From: an uncultured Olsenella sp.
GTDB lineage: Bacteria > Actinomycetota > Coriobacteriia > Coriobacteriales > Atopobiaceae
DNA length: 64,000 bases
NCBI GenBank assembly: GCA_900316105.1
Contig: ONBR01000005.1
Coordinates: forward strand, 62,001-126,000
Direction: 5' to 3'
The notes under the pieces were generated by a model. The model saw nothing but the letters and a program-made list of their open reading frames with translations. It was not told where the DNA came from and ran no database searches. Positions 1-8,480 of the stretch are shown one piece after another (position 1 is the stretch's first letter; every line of letters begins with the position of its first letter). Position numbers and translations under genes: made by a program.

Positions 1-1077
1 ATCGTCTCTAACTCCATCGCCGTTACTCTGGATGCAGTGAACAACCTCTCCGATGCCCTGAGCTCGGTCATCACTATCGTAGGTACCAAGCTGGCGGGCA
101 AGGCCCCCGACAGGGAGCATCCCCTGGGCTATGGTCGCATCGAGTATCTGACCTCAACGATCATCTCCTTCATCGTCCTCTATGCCGGCGTCACGTCGCT
201 GGTCGAGTCCGTGAAGAAGGTCATCTCTCCCGAAGCTCCGGACTACTCCGCCGTCTCCCTGATCATCATTGCGTCAGCTGTTGTGGTGAAGCTCTTCCTG
301 GGTCGTTACGTTCGTGGAGTAGGTGAGAAGGTCAAGTCAGACTCTCTGGTGGCCTCGGGCTCCGATGCCCTCTTTGACGCCATCCTGTCTGCGTCAGTCC
401 TGGCAGCTGCCGTCATCTACCTGACAACGGGCCTGAGCCTGGAGGCCATCGTCGGTGTGGCCATCTCCGTGGTCATCGTAAAGGCCGGCCTGGAGATGCT
501 GGGTGAATCCCTGAGCCAGATTTTGGGCGAGAGCATGGACCCCGAGCTTGCTGTGAAGGTCAAGGAACTGGCAAACGAGGTCGACGGCGTCTATGCCACC
601 TATGACACCATCCTGCACGCCTATGGGCCTCAGCTCTACATCTGCGAGCTGCACGCAGAGGTTCCCGATACCTACAACGCCAAGCAGATCGACGACCTGA
701 CTCGCCAGATTACTGCCAACGTGGCGGCAGGTACCAATTGCAAGGTAATCGTTGATGCCGTGGGTATCTATGCCCGTTGCACCACAGGCAAGTCCGCCGA
801 GCTGCGAAACGAAATCACCCGCATGGTTATGGCCCATCCGAGTGTTATTCAGATGCATGCCTTCCGCGTGGATGAGGAGACCAAGGCCATCAACTTTGAT
901 ATCATCCTGGACTTTGATTCGGACCGTCACGCAGAGTACCAGAAGATTCTGCACGAGGTCAGGTCCGCCTATCCTGACTACAAGGTCCATATCACTCAGG
1001 ATATTGACGCTGCCAATCTTCGCTCCCAGCTGGGCGAGGAGAAGATTCGCCTTGCCCGCGAGTCGCTTGAGAGCTAA
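1..1077 (+). CDS. Cation diffusion facilitator family transporter (5' end cut by window)
   Basis: The reading frame is open from base 1, so the true start lies upstream. The visible part begins inside the first transmembrane block, where a D-x-x-x-N-x-x-D pattern (LDAVNNLSDA) gives the metal-site aspartates. It is followed by HPLGYGRIEYL, a CDF signature at the TM2-TM3 junction. Several hydrophobic helices follow, then a cytoplasmic ferredoxin-like domain (about residues 175-345) with metal-binding-type His residues near LHAYGPQLYICELHAEV. The family exports Zn, Fe, Mn or Co in exchange for protons; the metal cannot be told from sequence. A second CDF gene lies at 41605-42846. Family assignment is firm. 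Confidence 0.93.
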   Translation: MVSNSIAVTLDAVNNLSDALSSVITIVGTKLAGKAPDREHPLGYGRIEYLTSTIISFIVLYAGVTSLVESVKKVISPEAPDYSAVSLIIIASAVVVKLFLGRYVRGVGEKVKSDSLVASGSDALFDAILSASVLAAAVIYLTTGLSLEAIVGVAISVVIVKAGLEMLGESLSQILGESMDPELAVKVKELANEVDGVYATYDTILHAYGPQLYICELHAEVPDTYNAKQIDDLTRQITANVAAGTNCKVIVDAVGIYARCTTGKSAELRNEITRMVMAHPSVIQMHAFRVDEETKAINFDIILDFDSDRHAEYQKILHEVRSAYPDYKVHITQDIDAANLRSQLGEEKIRLARESLES

Positions 1078-1135
1078 GACGCCTAGCGCGTAGACTATAC
1101 CAAGCGAATAGGCCTTAGGGGAAACTGTCCCAGGA

Positions 1136-1167
1136 TGTGACAGAGTCCCCTGGGGGTTTGCTGCATC
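1136..1167. repeat. Degenerate TGTGACA/CCCC palindrome
   Basis: TGTGACAGAGTCCCCTGGGG matches the left arm and core of the TGTGACA palindromes found elsewhere in the window (28181, 31069, 40186, 45827). The right arm has decayed. It lies about 60 bases after the stop of the cation transporter, the same 3'-end position as the intact copies. Confidence 0.45.
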
Positions 1168-1180
1168 TTTGGGGGTTGGC

Positions 1181-1204
1181 TTGGACTTGGACTTGGACTT
1201 GGAC
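1181..1204 (+). repeat. Four tandem TTGGAC hexamers
   Basis: TTGGAC occurs four times head to tail, preceded by a partial TTGGC unit. The array sits directly upstream of the ATG at 1208. It would encode Leu-Asp repeats if the gene began at the upstream TTG at 1169. Confidence 0.85.
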
Positions 1205-1207
1205 TAC

Positions 1208-1726
1208 ATGCTCGAACGACTCTTCGAGCAACAGAACTCGCGAGGTCTCGTCCGTCCGGACGGGTTCTCGGTGTATGGGCAGCCCGTCCTACGTCGCGTG
1301 CCAGCTGGGCATGAGCCCCAGGCCCTTATGGATGCGAAGACTATCCAGCGTCGTCTGGTGGAGTGCGCTCATGCCGTGCACGCAACTTCCGACGGTCTCT
1401 GTGCCGGCTGGGTCAAGCAGGTCTTTTCCTCCCTGGGCTTTGGTATGCTGGCTGGAGATGCGATAGACATTTACGATGGGGACTGCCCCTACACGGACAC
1501 GGCCGACCTTCTGGTTGGTATGGTTGTTGCGACGTCACGTGAGCCCTACTCTGCGGATGGCAGGGCCTACGGGCACATCGGGCTCTACGTTGGCGACGGA
1601 ATGGTGATGGACAGCGCAGGTGGTCGAGTCCGACGGGTTCCTCTGGAGCTATGGCTCTCTGCCTACGGGATCATGGCTCCTCCGCGCTGGGGTTGGCTTG
1701 CTGGCATCGCCCTCGACCAGATGTGA
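1208..1726 (+). CDS. NlpC/P60-like cysteine hydrolase
   Basis: A 172-residue protein. It shows the papain-like NlpC/P60 layout: a cysteine in GLCAGWVKQVF as candidate nucleophile, then GHIGLYVGDGMVMDS with the candidate catalytic His on the strand that typifies the fold. NlpC/P60 proteins usually cleave peptide bonds in peptidoglycan or act as amidases. No signal peptide is visible, so export is uncertain. The start is ambiguous: ATG 1208 is used here, but TTG 1169 in the same frame would add a Leu-Asp repeat encoded by the TTGGAC array. Neither has a strong ribosome site. The gene ends 44 bases before the acetyltransferase start and may be co-transcribed with it. Confidence 0.65.
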   Translation: MLERLFEQQNSRGLVRPDGFSVYGQPVLRRVPAGHEPQALMDAKTIQRRLVECAHAVHATSDGLCAGWVKQVFSSLGFGMLAGDAIDIYDGDCPYTDTADLLVGMVVATSREPYSADGRAYGHIGLYVGDGMVMDSAGGRVRRVPLELWLSAYGIMAPPRWGWLAGIALDQM

Positions 1727-1770
1727 CGAGGGAGCCAGGCGCTTTTGTCACATGCGAGAAAGGATTGCAG

Positions 1771-2292
1771 TTGGGTATTCGACGCGCGACCACAGATGAT
1801 ATAGATGCCATTGCTGCCACCTACGATGAGCTCCTGGACTTCGAGGTGGAGCATGGCAGCGTGACCAACTGGAAGGCTGGTCTCTATCCTACACGCAAGG
1901 TACCCGAGCTGGGAGTCTCCAAGGACCAGATGTGGGTGCTCGAGGAGGACGGCCACGTCGTCGCCTCGATGATGCTCAATGGGCAGCAGGGACCGGGTTA
2001 CGACGAGGTGCCTTGGAAGTACGAGGCTGCCGACGACCAGGTCCTGGTGATTCATACATTGGTGGTGCCCCCGAGCGCCTCGCGTCATGGCTATGGCCTA
2101 CAGATGCTGGATTTCGCCCTCCAGCAGGGTCGCGAGCATGGAAAGACCGTCTGCCGCATCGATACCTGGGTGAACAACGAGCCAGCAAAGGCTCTCTACC
2201 TTCACCATGGCTTTCGCATCTCGGGAACGGTCCACGTGATGCACTGGGGCGTGATAGACGAGAACCAGGTTCTCTTGGAGTGCAGGCTCTAG
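1771..2292 (+). CDS. GNAT family N-acetyltransferase
   Basis: A 173-residue protein covering a complete GNAT domain. The N-terminal strand (LGIRRATTDDIDAI) is followed by the acetyl-CoA region around VIHTLVVPPSASRHGYGLQML, where the usual R/Q-x-x-G-x-G/A loop appears as SRHGYG. A C-terminal NNEPAKALYLHHGFRISG motif is typical of the family. The start is the TTG at 1771, preceded by AAAGGA with 7-base spacing; the upstream ATG at 1752 is out of frame. The acceptor substrate is unknown. Confidence 0.85.
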   Translation: MGIRRATTDDIDAIAATYDELLDFEVEHGSVTNWKAGLYPTRKVPELGVSKDQMWVLEEDGHVVASMMLNGQQGPGYDEVPWKYEAADDQVLVIHTLVVPPSASRHGYGLQMLDFALQQGREHGKTVCRIDTWVNNEPAKALYLHHGFRISGTVHVMHWGVIDENQVLLECRL

Positions 2293-2317
2293 GAGGGCTC
2301 TGGGGCTTCGATGCGGC

Positions 2318-2557
2318 CTACATCATGCAGGAGCTGCCCATGGAGGGGCCGTGGCCTTCGGAGACGTAGGTGCGACTTGCGTTTCTCATGTTGAGTTCCG
2401 CCATCTCGCACTCGCCGTCGATATAAGGCTGGTAGTACTTGTCGATGCCACAAGCGTCCAACGAGCAGTCGCCGCAGTCATCCCCAAAGGACAGGGCTTC
2501 CGAGACGATGCGAATGCGCTCCTCGCGCGTGGTGTCTGCGATCTTGATGCTTCTCAT
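2318..2557 (-). CDS. Small cysteine-containing hypothetical protein
   Basis: A 79-residue protein of unknown function. It carries CGDCSLDACG in the middle and a lone Cys in GECEM, which could form a small metal site. The start is the ATG at 2557, five bases after AAGGAG; a GTG two codons upstream is too close to that site. It converges on the acetyltransferase gene with a 25-base gap. No family was recognised. Confidence 0.6.
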   Translation of the reverse strand: MRSIKIADTTREERIRIVSEALSFGDDCGDCSLDACGIDKYYQPYIDGECEMAELNMRNASRTYVSEGHGPSMGSSCMM

Positions 2558-2690
2558 CTGCACTCCTTAGCTGTTTTGGCCTAAGCCTAGCACGTTGCCG
2601 TGGGGGAAATTTGTCTGGCTTGGCTCAGCCGCGCGTTTGGCATTGCGTGCTAAGGTAATGAGACAAATTGCTCACTGAGAGGGGATTGCC

Positions 2691-3080
2691 ATGACTGCAA
2701 ATGTCTTTACCATCAGATGGCGCAATGCATATGGAAACATTGGGTCGGGAGCTTGCCTGCTCGCGCTTGGCGTCTCACTTGTTACGGGTGCTGCTGGCGT
2801 GGCACCCCTGTTGAGCGCCGTGCTGTTGCTGGCCTGCGCGGGAGCCGCACTGGCGATGGAATTCTCGAACCAACGCGAGGAACTCGACGAGATGGCCATT
2901 GCGGACCAGCACACGGCTTCGGCATTTGCGTTGAAGGCGACTCTTGCCCTTTTGGGCATTGCGTGCGCCCTTGCCATGCCCCTTGGACTACAGGTTAGTC
3001 TGTCCGCCTTTGCCTGCATCGTCATTGGTTTGGCGATGGTCCTGCAAGGTGTCTCTTTTGCCTGGCTGGAGAGGTGCTAA
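2691..3080 (+). CDS. Small integral membrane protein paired with an HTH regulator
   Basis: A 129-residue protein with four hydrophobic segments (about residues 18-35, 38-55, 81-100 and 104-122) and a short charged loop, NQREELDEMAIADQH, in the middle. It starts at ATG 2691 after GAGAGGGG. It is followed at once by an XRE-type regulator. Such membrane protein/HTH pairs are common in Gram-positive bacteria; a role in signalling or in control of the regulator is inference only. Confidence 0.65.
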   Translation: MTANVFTIRWRNAYGNIGSGACLLALGVSLVTGAAGVAPLLSAVLLLACAGAALAMEFSNQREELDEMAIADQHTASAFALKATLALLGIACALAMPLGLQVSLSAFACIVIGLAMVLQGVSFAWLERC

Positions 3081-3082
3081 CT

Positions 3083-3307
3083 GTGCTGACGACAAAGATG
3101 CGTGAGTATCGCAAGCGTAAGGGCCTGAGCCAGCAGGAGCTGGCAGACCTTGTGGGCTGTCGACGTGAGACCGTGGGAAAGCTGGAAAAGGGCAGGTACA
3201 ACCCCTCCCTTAGGCTTGCGATGGACATCGCTTCCGAGCTTGATGCAACGGTTTACGACCTGTTCTTCTTCTCGGATGACACCGAGGAAGACGAATCGAA
3301 AAAATAA
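3083..3307 (+). CDS. XRE-family HTH transcriptional regulator
   Basis: A 74-residue protein made almost wholly of a Cro/CI helix-turn-helix: MREYRKRKGLSQQELADLVG, then RRETVGKLEKGRYNPSLRLA. The short acidic tail (DDTEEDESKK) is typical of the minimal YozG-like subfamily. GTG 3083 is chosen as start because GAGAGG lies about seven bases upstream; GTG 3074 and ATG 3098 are alternatives. It follows the membrane protein gene with only two bases between and is very likely in one operon with it. Confidence 0.85.
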   Translation: MLTTKMREYRKRKGLSQQELADLVGCRRETVGKLEKGRYNPSLRLAMDIASELDATVYDLFFFSDDTEEDESKK

Positions 3308-3343
3308 GAACAAATTTCGAATACAAATGTTCTGTCATCAAAA

Positions 3344-3388
3344 TATGTGGTATATTTAGCTCATGAAGTGAGATAAATATACCACATA
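3344..3388. promoter_or_regulatory. 45-base AT-rich inverted repeat
   Basis: Perfect 15-base arms, TATGTGGTATATTTA and its complement, enclose a further 4-bp stem (CTCA/TGAG) and a 5-base loop. It lies in an AT-rich spacer between the HTH gene and the Rpn-type gene. It could be an operator, a terminator for the HTH operon, or an end of a mobile element. Confidence 0.6.
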
Positions 3389-3435
3389 CATCCAAGGAGA
3401 AGGATTCGTCGGACTCGGCTGCCTAGGGGTTATCA

Positions 3436-4494
3436 GTGCAGTCCATGGAAACACTTACCGAGGTGAGTAACTTGGCAGATAACACAATCTTCGATTCTGT
3501 CTTTAAGACAATGGTCCACAAGATGCCGGAACTTCTCATTCCTTTTATCAACGAGACCTTCAACCGCACGTATCAACCTGACGAAGTAGTTGTCCAGTTT
3601 AGTAATGAGCACCAAACGCCAAGCGGAACCATCATCGATGATTCGGTGTTTAGGCTGGGGGAGCATATCTATCACATCGAATGCCAAAGTACGCCAGACG
3701 CAAATATGGTTGTCCGCATGATTGAGTATGACTTTGCCATCGCACTGGAGCAGGCGCTTGAAGCGGGGGCGCCATATCAGATGGACTTTCCCGAGTCATG
3801 TGTTCTCTTCTTGCGGCATACACCATCGACGCCGGATTATCTAGACATGAGGGTCAATCTTCCAGATGGGGGCTTCTTTCTATATCGACCAAAGGTGGTT
3901 AAGGCTCAGGGCTATTCGAATGACGAATTGATTCGCAAACACCTACTGCTTCTGATGCCCTATTACCTTTTGCGCTATGAAAGGGTCTTGGGCGAGATTG
4001 AGGCGAGTGAGTCCCGCACTGCTCAGCTGATTGCAGACTGCGTGAAAATACGTGCAGGTTTGGAGCGCATGGCTGTCGAGACGGGCGGAACGGTCTATTA
4101 CGAGCAAATGGTCGAGCTTATAATCAAGGTGTCAGATTACATCTTTGCCTCGTATGATGACCTGCGCAAGAAAGTGAGGGTTGCTATGGGTGGAGAGGTG
4201 CTGGAGCTTTTGGGCGAGCGGGCACAGCGCTTGGAGCGCGAGGCCGAGGCCCGCGGTCGCGAGCAGGGCTTGGAGGAAGGCCGCGAGGAAGGTCGCGAGG
4301 AAGGTCGAGAAGAAGGCCGCGTGGAAGGCCGAGTAGAAGGTCGAGAAGAAGGCCGCGAGGAAGGTATTGAGAAGGGCCGCGAGGAAGGTCAAAAGCTTGG
4401 CATGGACAGGCTTGCAAGACTCTTAATAGTTCAAGGCGTCGACCAGGCTCTTGTGGACAAGGCTCTCAACGAGCTCAAAGATTCACGCGACTAG
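3436..4494 (+). CDS. Rpn-family recombination-promoting nuclease / PD-(D/E)XK transposase-like protein
   Basis: A 352-residue protein. The first ~120 residues match the Rpn/PDDEXK-transposase fold: DNTIFDSVFKTMV, an NEHQTPSGTIIDDSVF strand, and the active-site run YHIECQST (E-x-Q in place of E-x-K). The C-terminal third holds a long EEGR-type repeat, usual in this family, ending in MDRLARLLIVQGV. Rpn proteins are DNA endonucleases that stimulate RecA-independent recombination, and many are horizontally mobile. The gene is more AT-rich than its neighbours, which fits transfer. GTG 3436 is used as start; ATG 3445 is possible. Confidence 0.8.
   Translation: MQSMETLTEVSNLADNTIFDSVFKTMVHKMPELLIPFINETFNRTYQPDEVVVQFSNEHQTPSGTIIDDSVFRLGEHIYHIECQSTPDANMVVRMIEYDFAIALEQALEAGAPYQMDFPESCVLFLRHTPSTPDYLDMRVNLPDGGFFLYRPKVVKAQGYSNDELIRKHLLLLMPYYLLRYERVLGEIEASESRTAQLIADCVKIRAGLERMAVETGGTVYYEQMVELIIKVSDYIFASYDDLRKKVRVAMGGEVLELLGERAQRLEREAEARGREQGLEEGREEGREEGREEGRVEGRVEGREEGREEGIEKGREEGQKLGMDRLARLLIVQGVDQALVDKALNELKDSRD
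4273..4389 (+). repeat. 12-bp tandem repeat coding EEGR units
   Basis: About ten near-identical 12-base units of the form GARGAAGGNCGN encode EEGR or VEGR repeats near the C terminus of the Rpn-type protein. The length is a multiple of three, so copy number can change without a frameshift. Confidence 0.85.
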
Positions 4495-4602
4495 CCTAGG
4501 GCAAAGTACCCAAGCACCTGGCCTTCCAATGCCGAGCATGCGAAGCAAGTACCATTTGCCTTTTCCCATTGGAAAGTCCTGAAACGGGGCGAATCCGTCG
4601 AC

Positions 4603-4692
4603 TGGGAGGCCCCGACCTTGTTGCCACGCGAGTTCCGCAGCGCGCTTTTTGCGCGAGGGTGTCTGGTCATGGCGGCAAGGCCGGAGGCCTAC
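4603..4692. repeat. MITE-like inverted repeat, copy 1
   Basis: A 90-base imperfect palindrome. AGGCC, CCTTG and GCC on the left pair with GGC, CAAGG and GGCCT on the right, round a GCGCG-rich loop. It shares order and sequence blocks (GAGGCCC, CCTTGTT, CGCAGCG, GCGCGA, GTCTG, GGCCT) with the element at 37281-37417, so the two look like members of one family. It fills the spacer between two convergent genes. Confidence 0.55.
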
Positions 4693-4718
4693 TCGGGAAG
4701 ACGTTTGCCCCGATTCTT

Positions 4719-6104
4719 TTAGGCTGCCAGGAATGCCTTGTAGCCTCTATATGCCTCAAAGACGTCGGCCTTGCTGGTGGTTTCCCAAGGCGAGTGCATG
4801 GACAGGACGGGGACGCCGCAGTCGATGACGCTGACACCGTAGCGAGCCAGGATGTAGGCGATGGTGCCACCACCACCTGCGTCTACCTTGCCCAGCTCGG
4901 CTGTCTGCCAGGCAACGCCGGCTTCATCCATGATGCGGCGGATAAGAGCCACGTACTCGGCGTCGGCATCGTTGGATCCGCTCTTGCCACGGGCACCCGT
5001 GTACTTGTTGAAGGTGATACCGTGGCCGAGGAAGCAGGAGTTCTTCTCCTCGAAGACTTCAGCGTAGTTGGGGTCATATGCTGCAGAGACGTCGGACGAG
5101 AGCATGCGGGAGCGCGCCAGGCAGCGCCTCAGCTCTAGCTCGCCTCCCTGACCAGCTGCGGCGATGACCTCGGCAAGGGTGTTCTCGAAGAAGTGCGACT
5201 GCATGCCAGTTGAACCCACGGAGCCAATCTCCTCCTTGTCCACCAGGATTGTGACTGCGGTACGGGCAGGAGCCTCGCACTCCAGCTGGGCTACCAGAGA
5301 TGGGTATGCACAAGAGCGGTCATCCTGACCATAGCCCAGAATCAGCGAGCGGTCGACGCCTAGGTCACGAGCACGACCTGCGGGAACAACCTCGAGCTCG
5401 GCGGAAAGGAGGTCTTCCTCCTCGATTCCGCATGCCTCGCGGACGATGGCCAGGACGTTTTCCTTCACGGTTTCCTTGTCGTCGTCCTTTGCGTCTGCCT
5501 TGGGACGGTTTCCTACGATAACGTCCAGCTTCTCGCCCTCAACGACCTCGGATGCGGTCTTTTGCATCTGCTTGGAGCTCAGATGGATCAGGAGGTCACT
5601 GACGGTAAAGACAGGATCGTCTGCATCGTCACCTATCGCGACGCTGACCACGCTGCCGTCTTTCTTTGCCACGACTCCATGAATTGCCAGGGGGATGGTG
5701 ACCCACTGGTACTTCTTGATGCCACCGTAGTAGTGGGTGTCTAGAGTGACCAGCTCGTGCTTTTCCTCGACGGGATTCTGCTTGACGTCGAGGCGAGGAG
5801 AGTCCACGTGAGCGCCCAGGATGTTGCAGCCACGCTCCAAGGGCTCGGTACCCAGCTGGACCAGCATCAGACTCTTGCCGCGGACTGAGGCATATACCTT
5901 GTCACCAGGGCGCAGGCTCTCGCCAGCGTTCACGACCTCTTCCAGGTCGCGGTAGCCCGCCTCGGTAGCCTTGTTGATGGCCGCTGCCACGCACTCTCGC
6001 TCGGTCTTATTGTCAGAGATGAAAGCCTTGTAGTCATCACAGAGCCTGTTCAGCTGATCAAGCTGTTCTGGTGTGTATGCCCTCCAGGCGTTGGGTCGCT
6101 TCAT
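4719..6104 (-). CDS. M18 family zinc aminopeptidase
   Basis: A 461-residue protein spanning the whole M18 family. Zinc-ligand regions are visible: GAHVDSPRLDVKQNP (His and Asp), VDKEEIGSVGSTGM (Glu pair) and the C-terminal MHSPWETTSKADVFE (His). M18 enzymes are cytosolic dodecameric metallopeptidases that remove N-terminal residues from peptides. The insert TVSDLLIHLSSKQMQ is typical of the longer aminopeptidase-I branch. A divergent second M18 gene lies at 26771-28153. Transcription is leftward, and the start ATG follows GAAGAGGT. Confidence 0.92.
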   Translation of the reverse strand: MKRPNAWRAYTPEQLDQLNRLCDDYKAFISDNKTERECVAAAINKATEAGYRDLEEVVNAGESLRPGDKVYASVRGKSLMLVQLGTEPLERGCNILGAHVDSPRLDVKQNPVEEKHELVTLDTHYYGGIKKYQWVTIPLAIHGVVAKKDGSVVSVAIGDDADDPVFTVSDLLIHLSSKQMQKTASEVVEGEKLDVIVGNRPKADAKDDDKETVKENVLAIVREACGIEEEDLLSAELEVVPAGRARDLGVDRSLILGYGQDDRSCAYPSLVAQLECEAPARTAVTILVDKEEIGSVGSTGMQSHFFENTLAEVIAAAGQGGELELRRCLARSRMLSSDVSAAYDPNYAEVFEEKNSCFLGHGITFNKYTGARGKSGSNDADAEYVALIRRIMDEAGVAWQTAELGKVDAGGGGTIAYILARYGVSVIDCGVPVLSMHSPWETTSKADVFEAYRGYKAFLAA

Positions 6105-6183
6105 GCGATACCTCTTCTACTAGGGAATTGGTTGACGATGAACCAGTGTAAACATCAGGAAAGGGCTTTTCCAGTCGGGTGCG

Positions 6184-6234
6184 CTCTGTCCCTTTTGTCT
6201 CTGAGACAAAGTGCTCCGTCCCCAATGTCTCATC
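6184..6234. repeat. 30-bp TGTCTC-W-GAGACA repeat, locus 1
   Basis: This locus holds a full unit with the 13-base palindrome TGTCTCTGAGACA, followed by the linker AAGTGCTCCGTCC and another TGTCTC half site. The 30-base spacing is the same as at loci 16951, 17119 and 33985. It lies in the promoter-side spacer between the divergent M18 and PTS genes. Confidence 0.8.
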
Positions 6235-6318
6235 CACTTGCCGTCGAAATTAGGCCGTTCATCCCCTAGACACATAGATAATTGTCACATGTTCACCGGA
6301 AGGGCGTATTACTATGGG

Positions 6319-6338
6319 TATGAGAACGATTTCACATA
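6319..6338 (+). promoter_or_regulatory. Candidate LacI-family operator upstream of the PTS gene
   Basis: TATGAGAACGATTTCACATA is an imperfect palindrome with the central CG that typifies LacI/GalR operators. Its complement agrees at 16 of 20 positions with the site at 16867-16886, before the other end of the sugar island. It lies 91 bases before the PTS start codon. The cognate regulator is not in the window. Confidence 0.55.
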
Positions 6339-6428
6339 GGTTAACGTGCGCAACTACCCATGGGGAATCGATGTGCCAGTTATAGGGTGTTGCCGCCATC
6401 GGGCGGCGCTCGAGCGAAGGGGGAACTC

Positions 6429-8402
6429 ATGGCACTGGACCACGCGGAGGCTGCTAGACAGATATTGGAGGCGGTAGGCGGACCAGACAACATTGTCTCA
6501 GCTGCCCACTGCGCCACGCGTCTGCGTCTCGTTATTGCCGATAACTCAAAGATTGACAAGCAGAAGGTCGATGATGCCCTTGGCGCAAAGGGCAACTTCG
6601 AGGCCTCTGGCCAGCTGCAGGTCATCTATGGCACTGGTACCGTCGACTCTGTCTACGACGAGTTTGTCAAACAGGGTCACATCTCTGCCGTGAGCAAGGA
6701 TGAGGCCAAGCAGCAGGCTGCTCAGCAGCAGAACGGCTTCATGCGTGCCATCAAGGTCCTTTCCGACGTCTTCGTACCCATCATCCCCGCCATCGTGGCT
6801 TCCGGCATGCTCATGGGCATCATGGGCGCTCTCCAGTACATGGGCACCCCTGCTCCCGATGGCGCCGGCTTCTTCGCCCTGGATACCACGAGCGTCTGGT
6901 GGCGTATCGCAGCGCTCATCAATGCATGTGCCCTGGCCAATCTCCAGATTCTGCTTGGTTTCTCTGCCGCCACGGTCTTTGGTGGCAATCCCTACCTGGG
7001 CGCATCCCTGGGTGCCCTGCTGATCAGCAGCGACTTCATCAACGCCTACAGCGCCTCGACCGCTATCGCTGACGGCACCATGATCACCCTGGACGTGATT
7101 CCCGGCCTCTACTCCATCGACTGGATTGGTTACCAGGGCCATGTCATCCCGATCCTCGTGGGTGTCTGGATCCTCTGCTTCTTTGAGAAGCGCCTGCACA
7201 AGATCGTGCCCGACATGTTCGACCTCTTCCTGACCCCGCTTCTGTCGGTGTCCCTGGCCGCCTACATCACGATCCTCTTCATCGGCCCCATCTTCGTTTG
7301 GCTCGAGAACTCCATCCTGGGCGTCCTCCAGTTCCTGCTGAGCGTTCCTGCCGGCATTGGCTACATCGCAATCGGCCTGATTTACTCTCCCTCCGTCGTT
7401 ACCGGTCTGCACCAGATGTACACCGCTATCGACGTTTCCATGCTCGCTCAGCTCGGCAAGACCTACTGGCTGCCCATCGCCTCTGCGGCTAACATCGCCC
7501 AGGGTGGCGCCTGCCTGGCCGTTGCCCTGCGCACCAAGTCCGAGAAGACCAAGTCCCTTGCTGTGCCCTCTGGCATCTCCTGCCTCCTGGGCATCACCGA
7601 GCCCGCAATCTTTGGTGTCAACCTGCCCAAGGTCAAGCCCTTCGTGGCTGGCATGATCGGATCCGCCTGCGGCGCCTTCGTCTGCTACCTCACCCAGCTT
7701 GCTGCTAGCGGCACCGGCGTCACCGGTATCTTCGGCGTCCTGCTCTGCATTGAGCAGCCCCTGCAGTACGTCATCATGTTCGCTGTTGCCTTTGGCGTGG
7801 CCTTCGGCATCACGACCGTGCTCTACAAGGACGAGGACAACAAGAAGGCAGAGCCTGCCAAGGTTATCGCAGAGTCCAAGGCAGCCGCTGACGAGTCTCG
7901 CGCTCTGGCGGCCGAGGAGGCAGCTCACGAGGCTCCTGCAGCTGCAGCAGCCACGCCCGAGACCATTGCCTCCCCTATGGCTGGCACCGCCATTGCCATG
8001 ACCTCTGTCGACGATCCCGTCTTTGCCTCTGAGGCAATGGGCAAGGGTGCTGCCGTCGAGCCTGCCGAGGGCAAGGTATTCTCGCCTGTGAATGGTACCG
8101 TCACTGTCGTCGCAAACACGGGTCATGCATTGGGCCTGCTTTCCGACGCTGGCGCCGAGATCCTGATTCACATCGGCATCGACACCGTGAGCCTTAACGG
8201 TGCTCCCTTCACGGCTCACTGCAAGGTTGGCGATACGGTCAAGAAGGGCGACCTCCTGATGGACGTCGACCTGGGCGCCATCGCTGAGGCTGGCCTGAAG
8301 TCCACGACCATGGTGGTTATCACCAACACCGATGCCTACGGTGCGGTCGAGGGTCATGAGGGTGCCGTTTCCGTCGGCAGCAGCCTGATCGACCTCAAGT
8401 AG
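6429..8402 (+). CDS. scrA: Sucrose-type PTS permease, EIIBCA
   Basis: A 657-residue permease with three fused domains. EIIB (residues 1-~90) has its phospho-cysteine at C28 in SAAHCATRLRLV. EIIC (~100-470) has about ten membrane helices and a GITEPAIFGVNLP loop. EIIA (~515-657) has the phospho-histidine near residue 581 in ILIHIGIDTV. It imports a glucoside as its 6-phosphate, using phosphate passed from HPr. Sucrose is inferred from the adjacent GH32 genes and sucrose phosphorylase; a beta-glucoside or trehalose permease would look similar. ATG 6429 is chosen because of the AAGGGGGA site just before it. A LacI-type operator lies upstream. Confidence 0.88.
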   Translation: MALDHAEAARQILEAVGGPDNIVSAAHCATRLRLVIADNSKIDKQKVDDALGAKGNFEASGQLQVIYGTGTVDSVYDEFVKQGHISAVSKDEAKQQAAQQQNGFMRAIKVLSDVFVPIIPAIVASGMLMGIMGALQYMGTPAPDGAGFFALDTTSVWWRIAALINACALANLQILLGFSAATVFGGNPYLGASLGALLISSDFINAYSASTAIADGTMITLDVIPGLYSIDWIGYQGHVIPILVGVWILCFFEKRLHKIVPDMFDLFLTPLLSVSLAAYITILFIGPIFVWLENSILGVLQFLLSVPAGIGYIAIGLIYSPSVVTGLHQMYTAIDVSMLAQLGKTYWLPIASAANIAQGGACLAVALRTKSEKTKSLAVPSGISCLLGITEPAIFGVNLPKVKPFVAGMIGSACGAFVCYLTQLAASGTGVTGIFGVLLCIEQPLQYVIMFAVAFGVAFGITTVLYKDEDNKKAEPAKVIAESKAAADESRALAAEEAAHEAPAAAAATPETIASPMAGTAIAMTSVDDPVFASEAMGKGAAVEPAEGKVFSPVNGTVTVVANTGHALGLLSDAGAEILIHIGIDTVSLNGAPFTAHCKVGDTVKKGDLLMDVDLGAIAEAGLKSTTMVVITNTDAYGAVEGHEGAVSVGSSLIDLK

Positions 8403-8422
8403 GAACGCGCATCGCACGCCCC

Positions 8423-8453
8423 AAGGGGACGGCCGCCCGACGGTCGTCCCCTT
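8423..8453 (+). terminator. Hairpin between PTS and first GH32 gene
   Basis: AAGGGGACGGCC pairs with GGTCGTCCCCTT at 11 of 12 positions round a 7-base loop, followed by a short CTTC tract. It lies 20 bases after the PTS stop and may attenuate transcription into the hydrolase gene. Confidence 0.6.
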
Positions 8454-8480
8454 CTTCATATCCTGAAGGAGACGGCTCAC

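Noticed and set aside
4132..4417. Hydrophobic frames opposite the Rpn-type repeat region
   Set aside because: They are the antisense of the EEGR repeat and have low complexity with no start signals.
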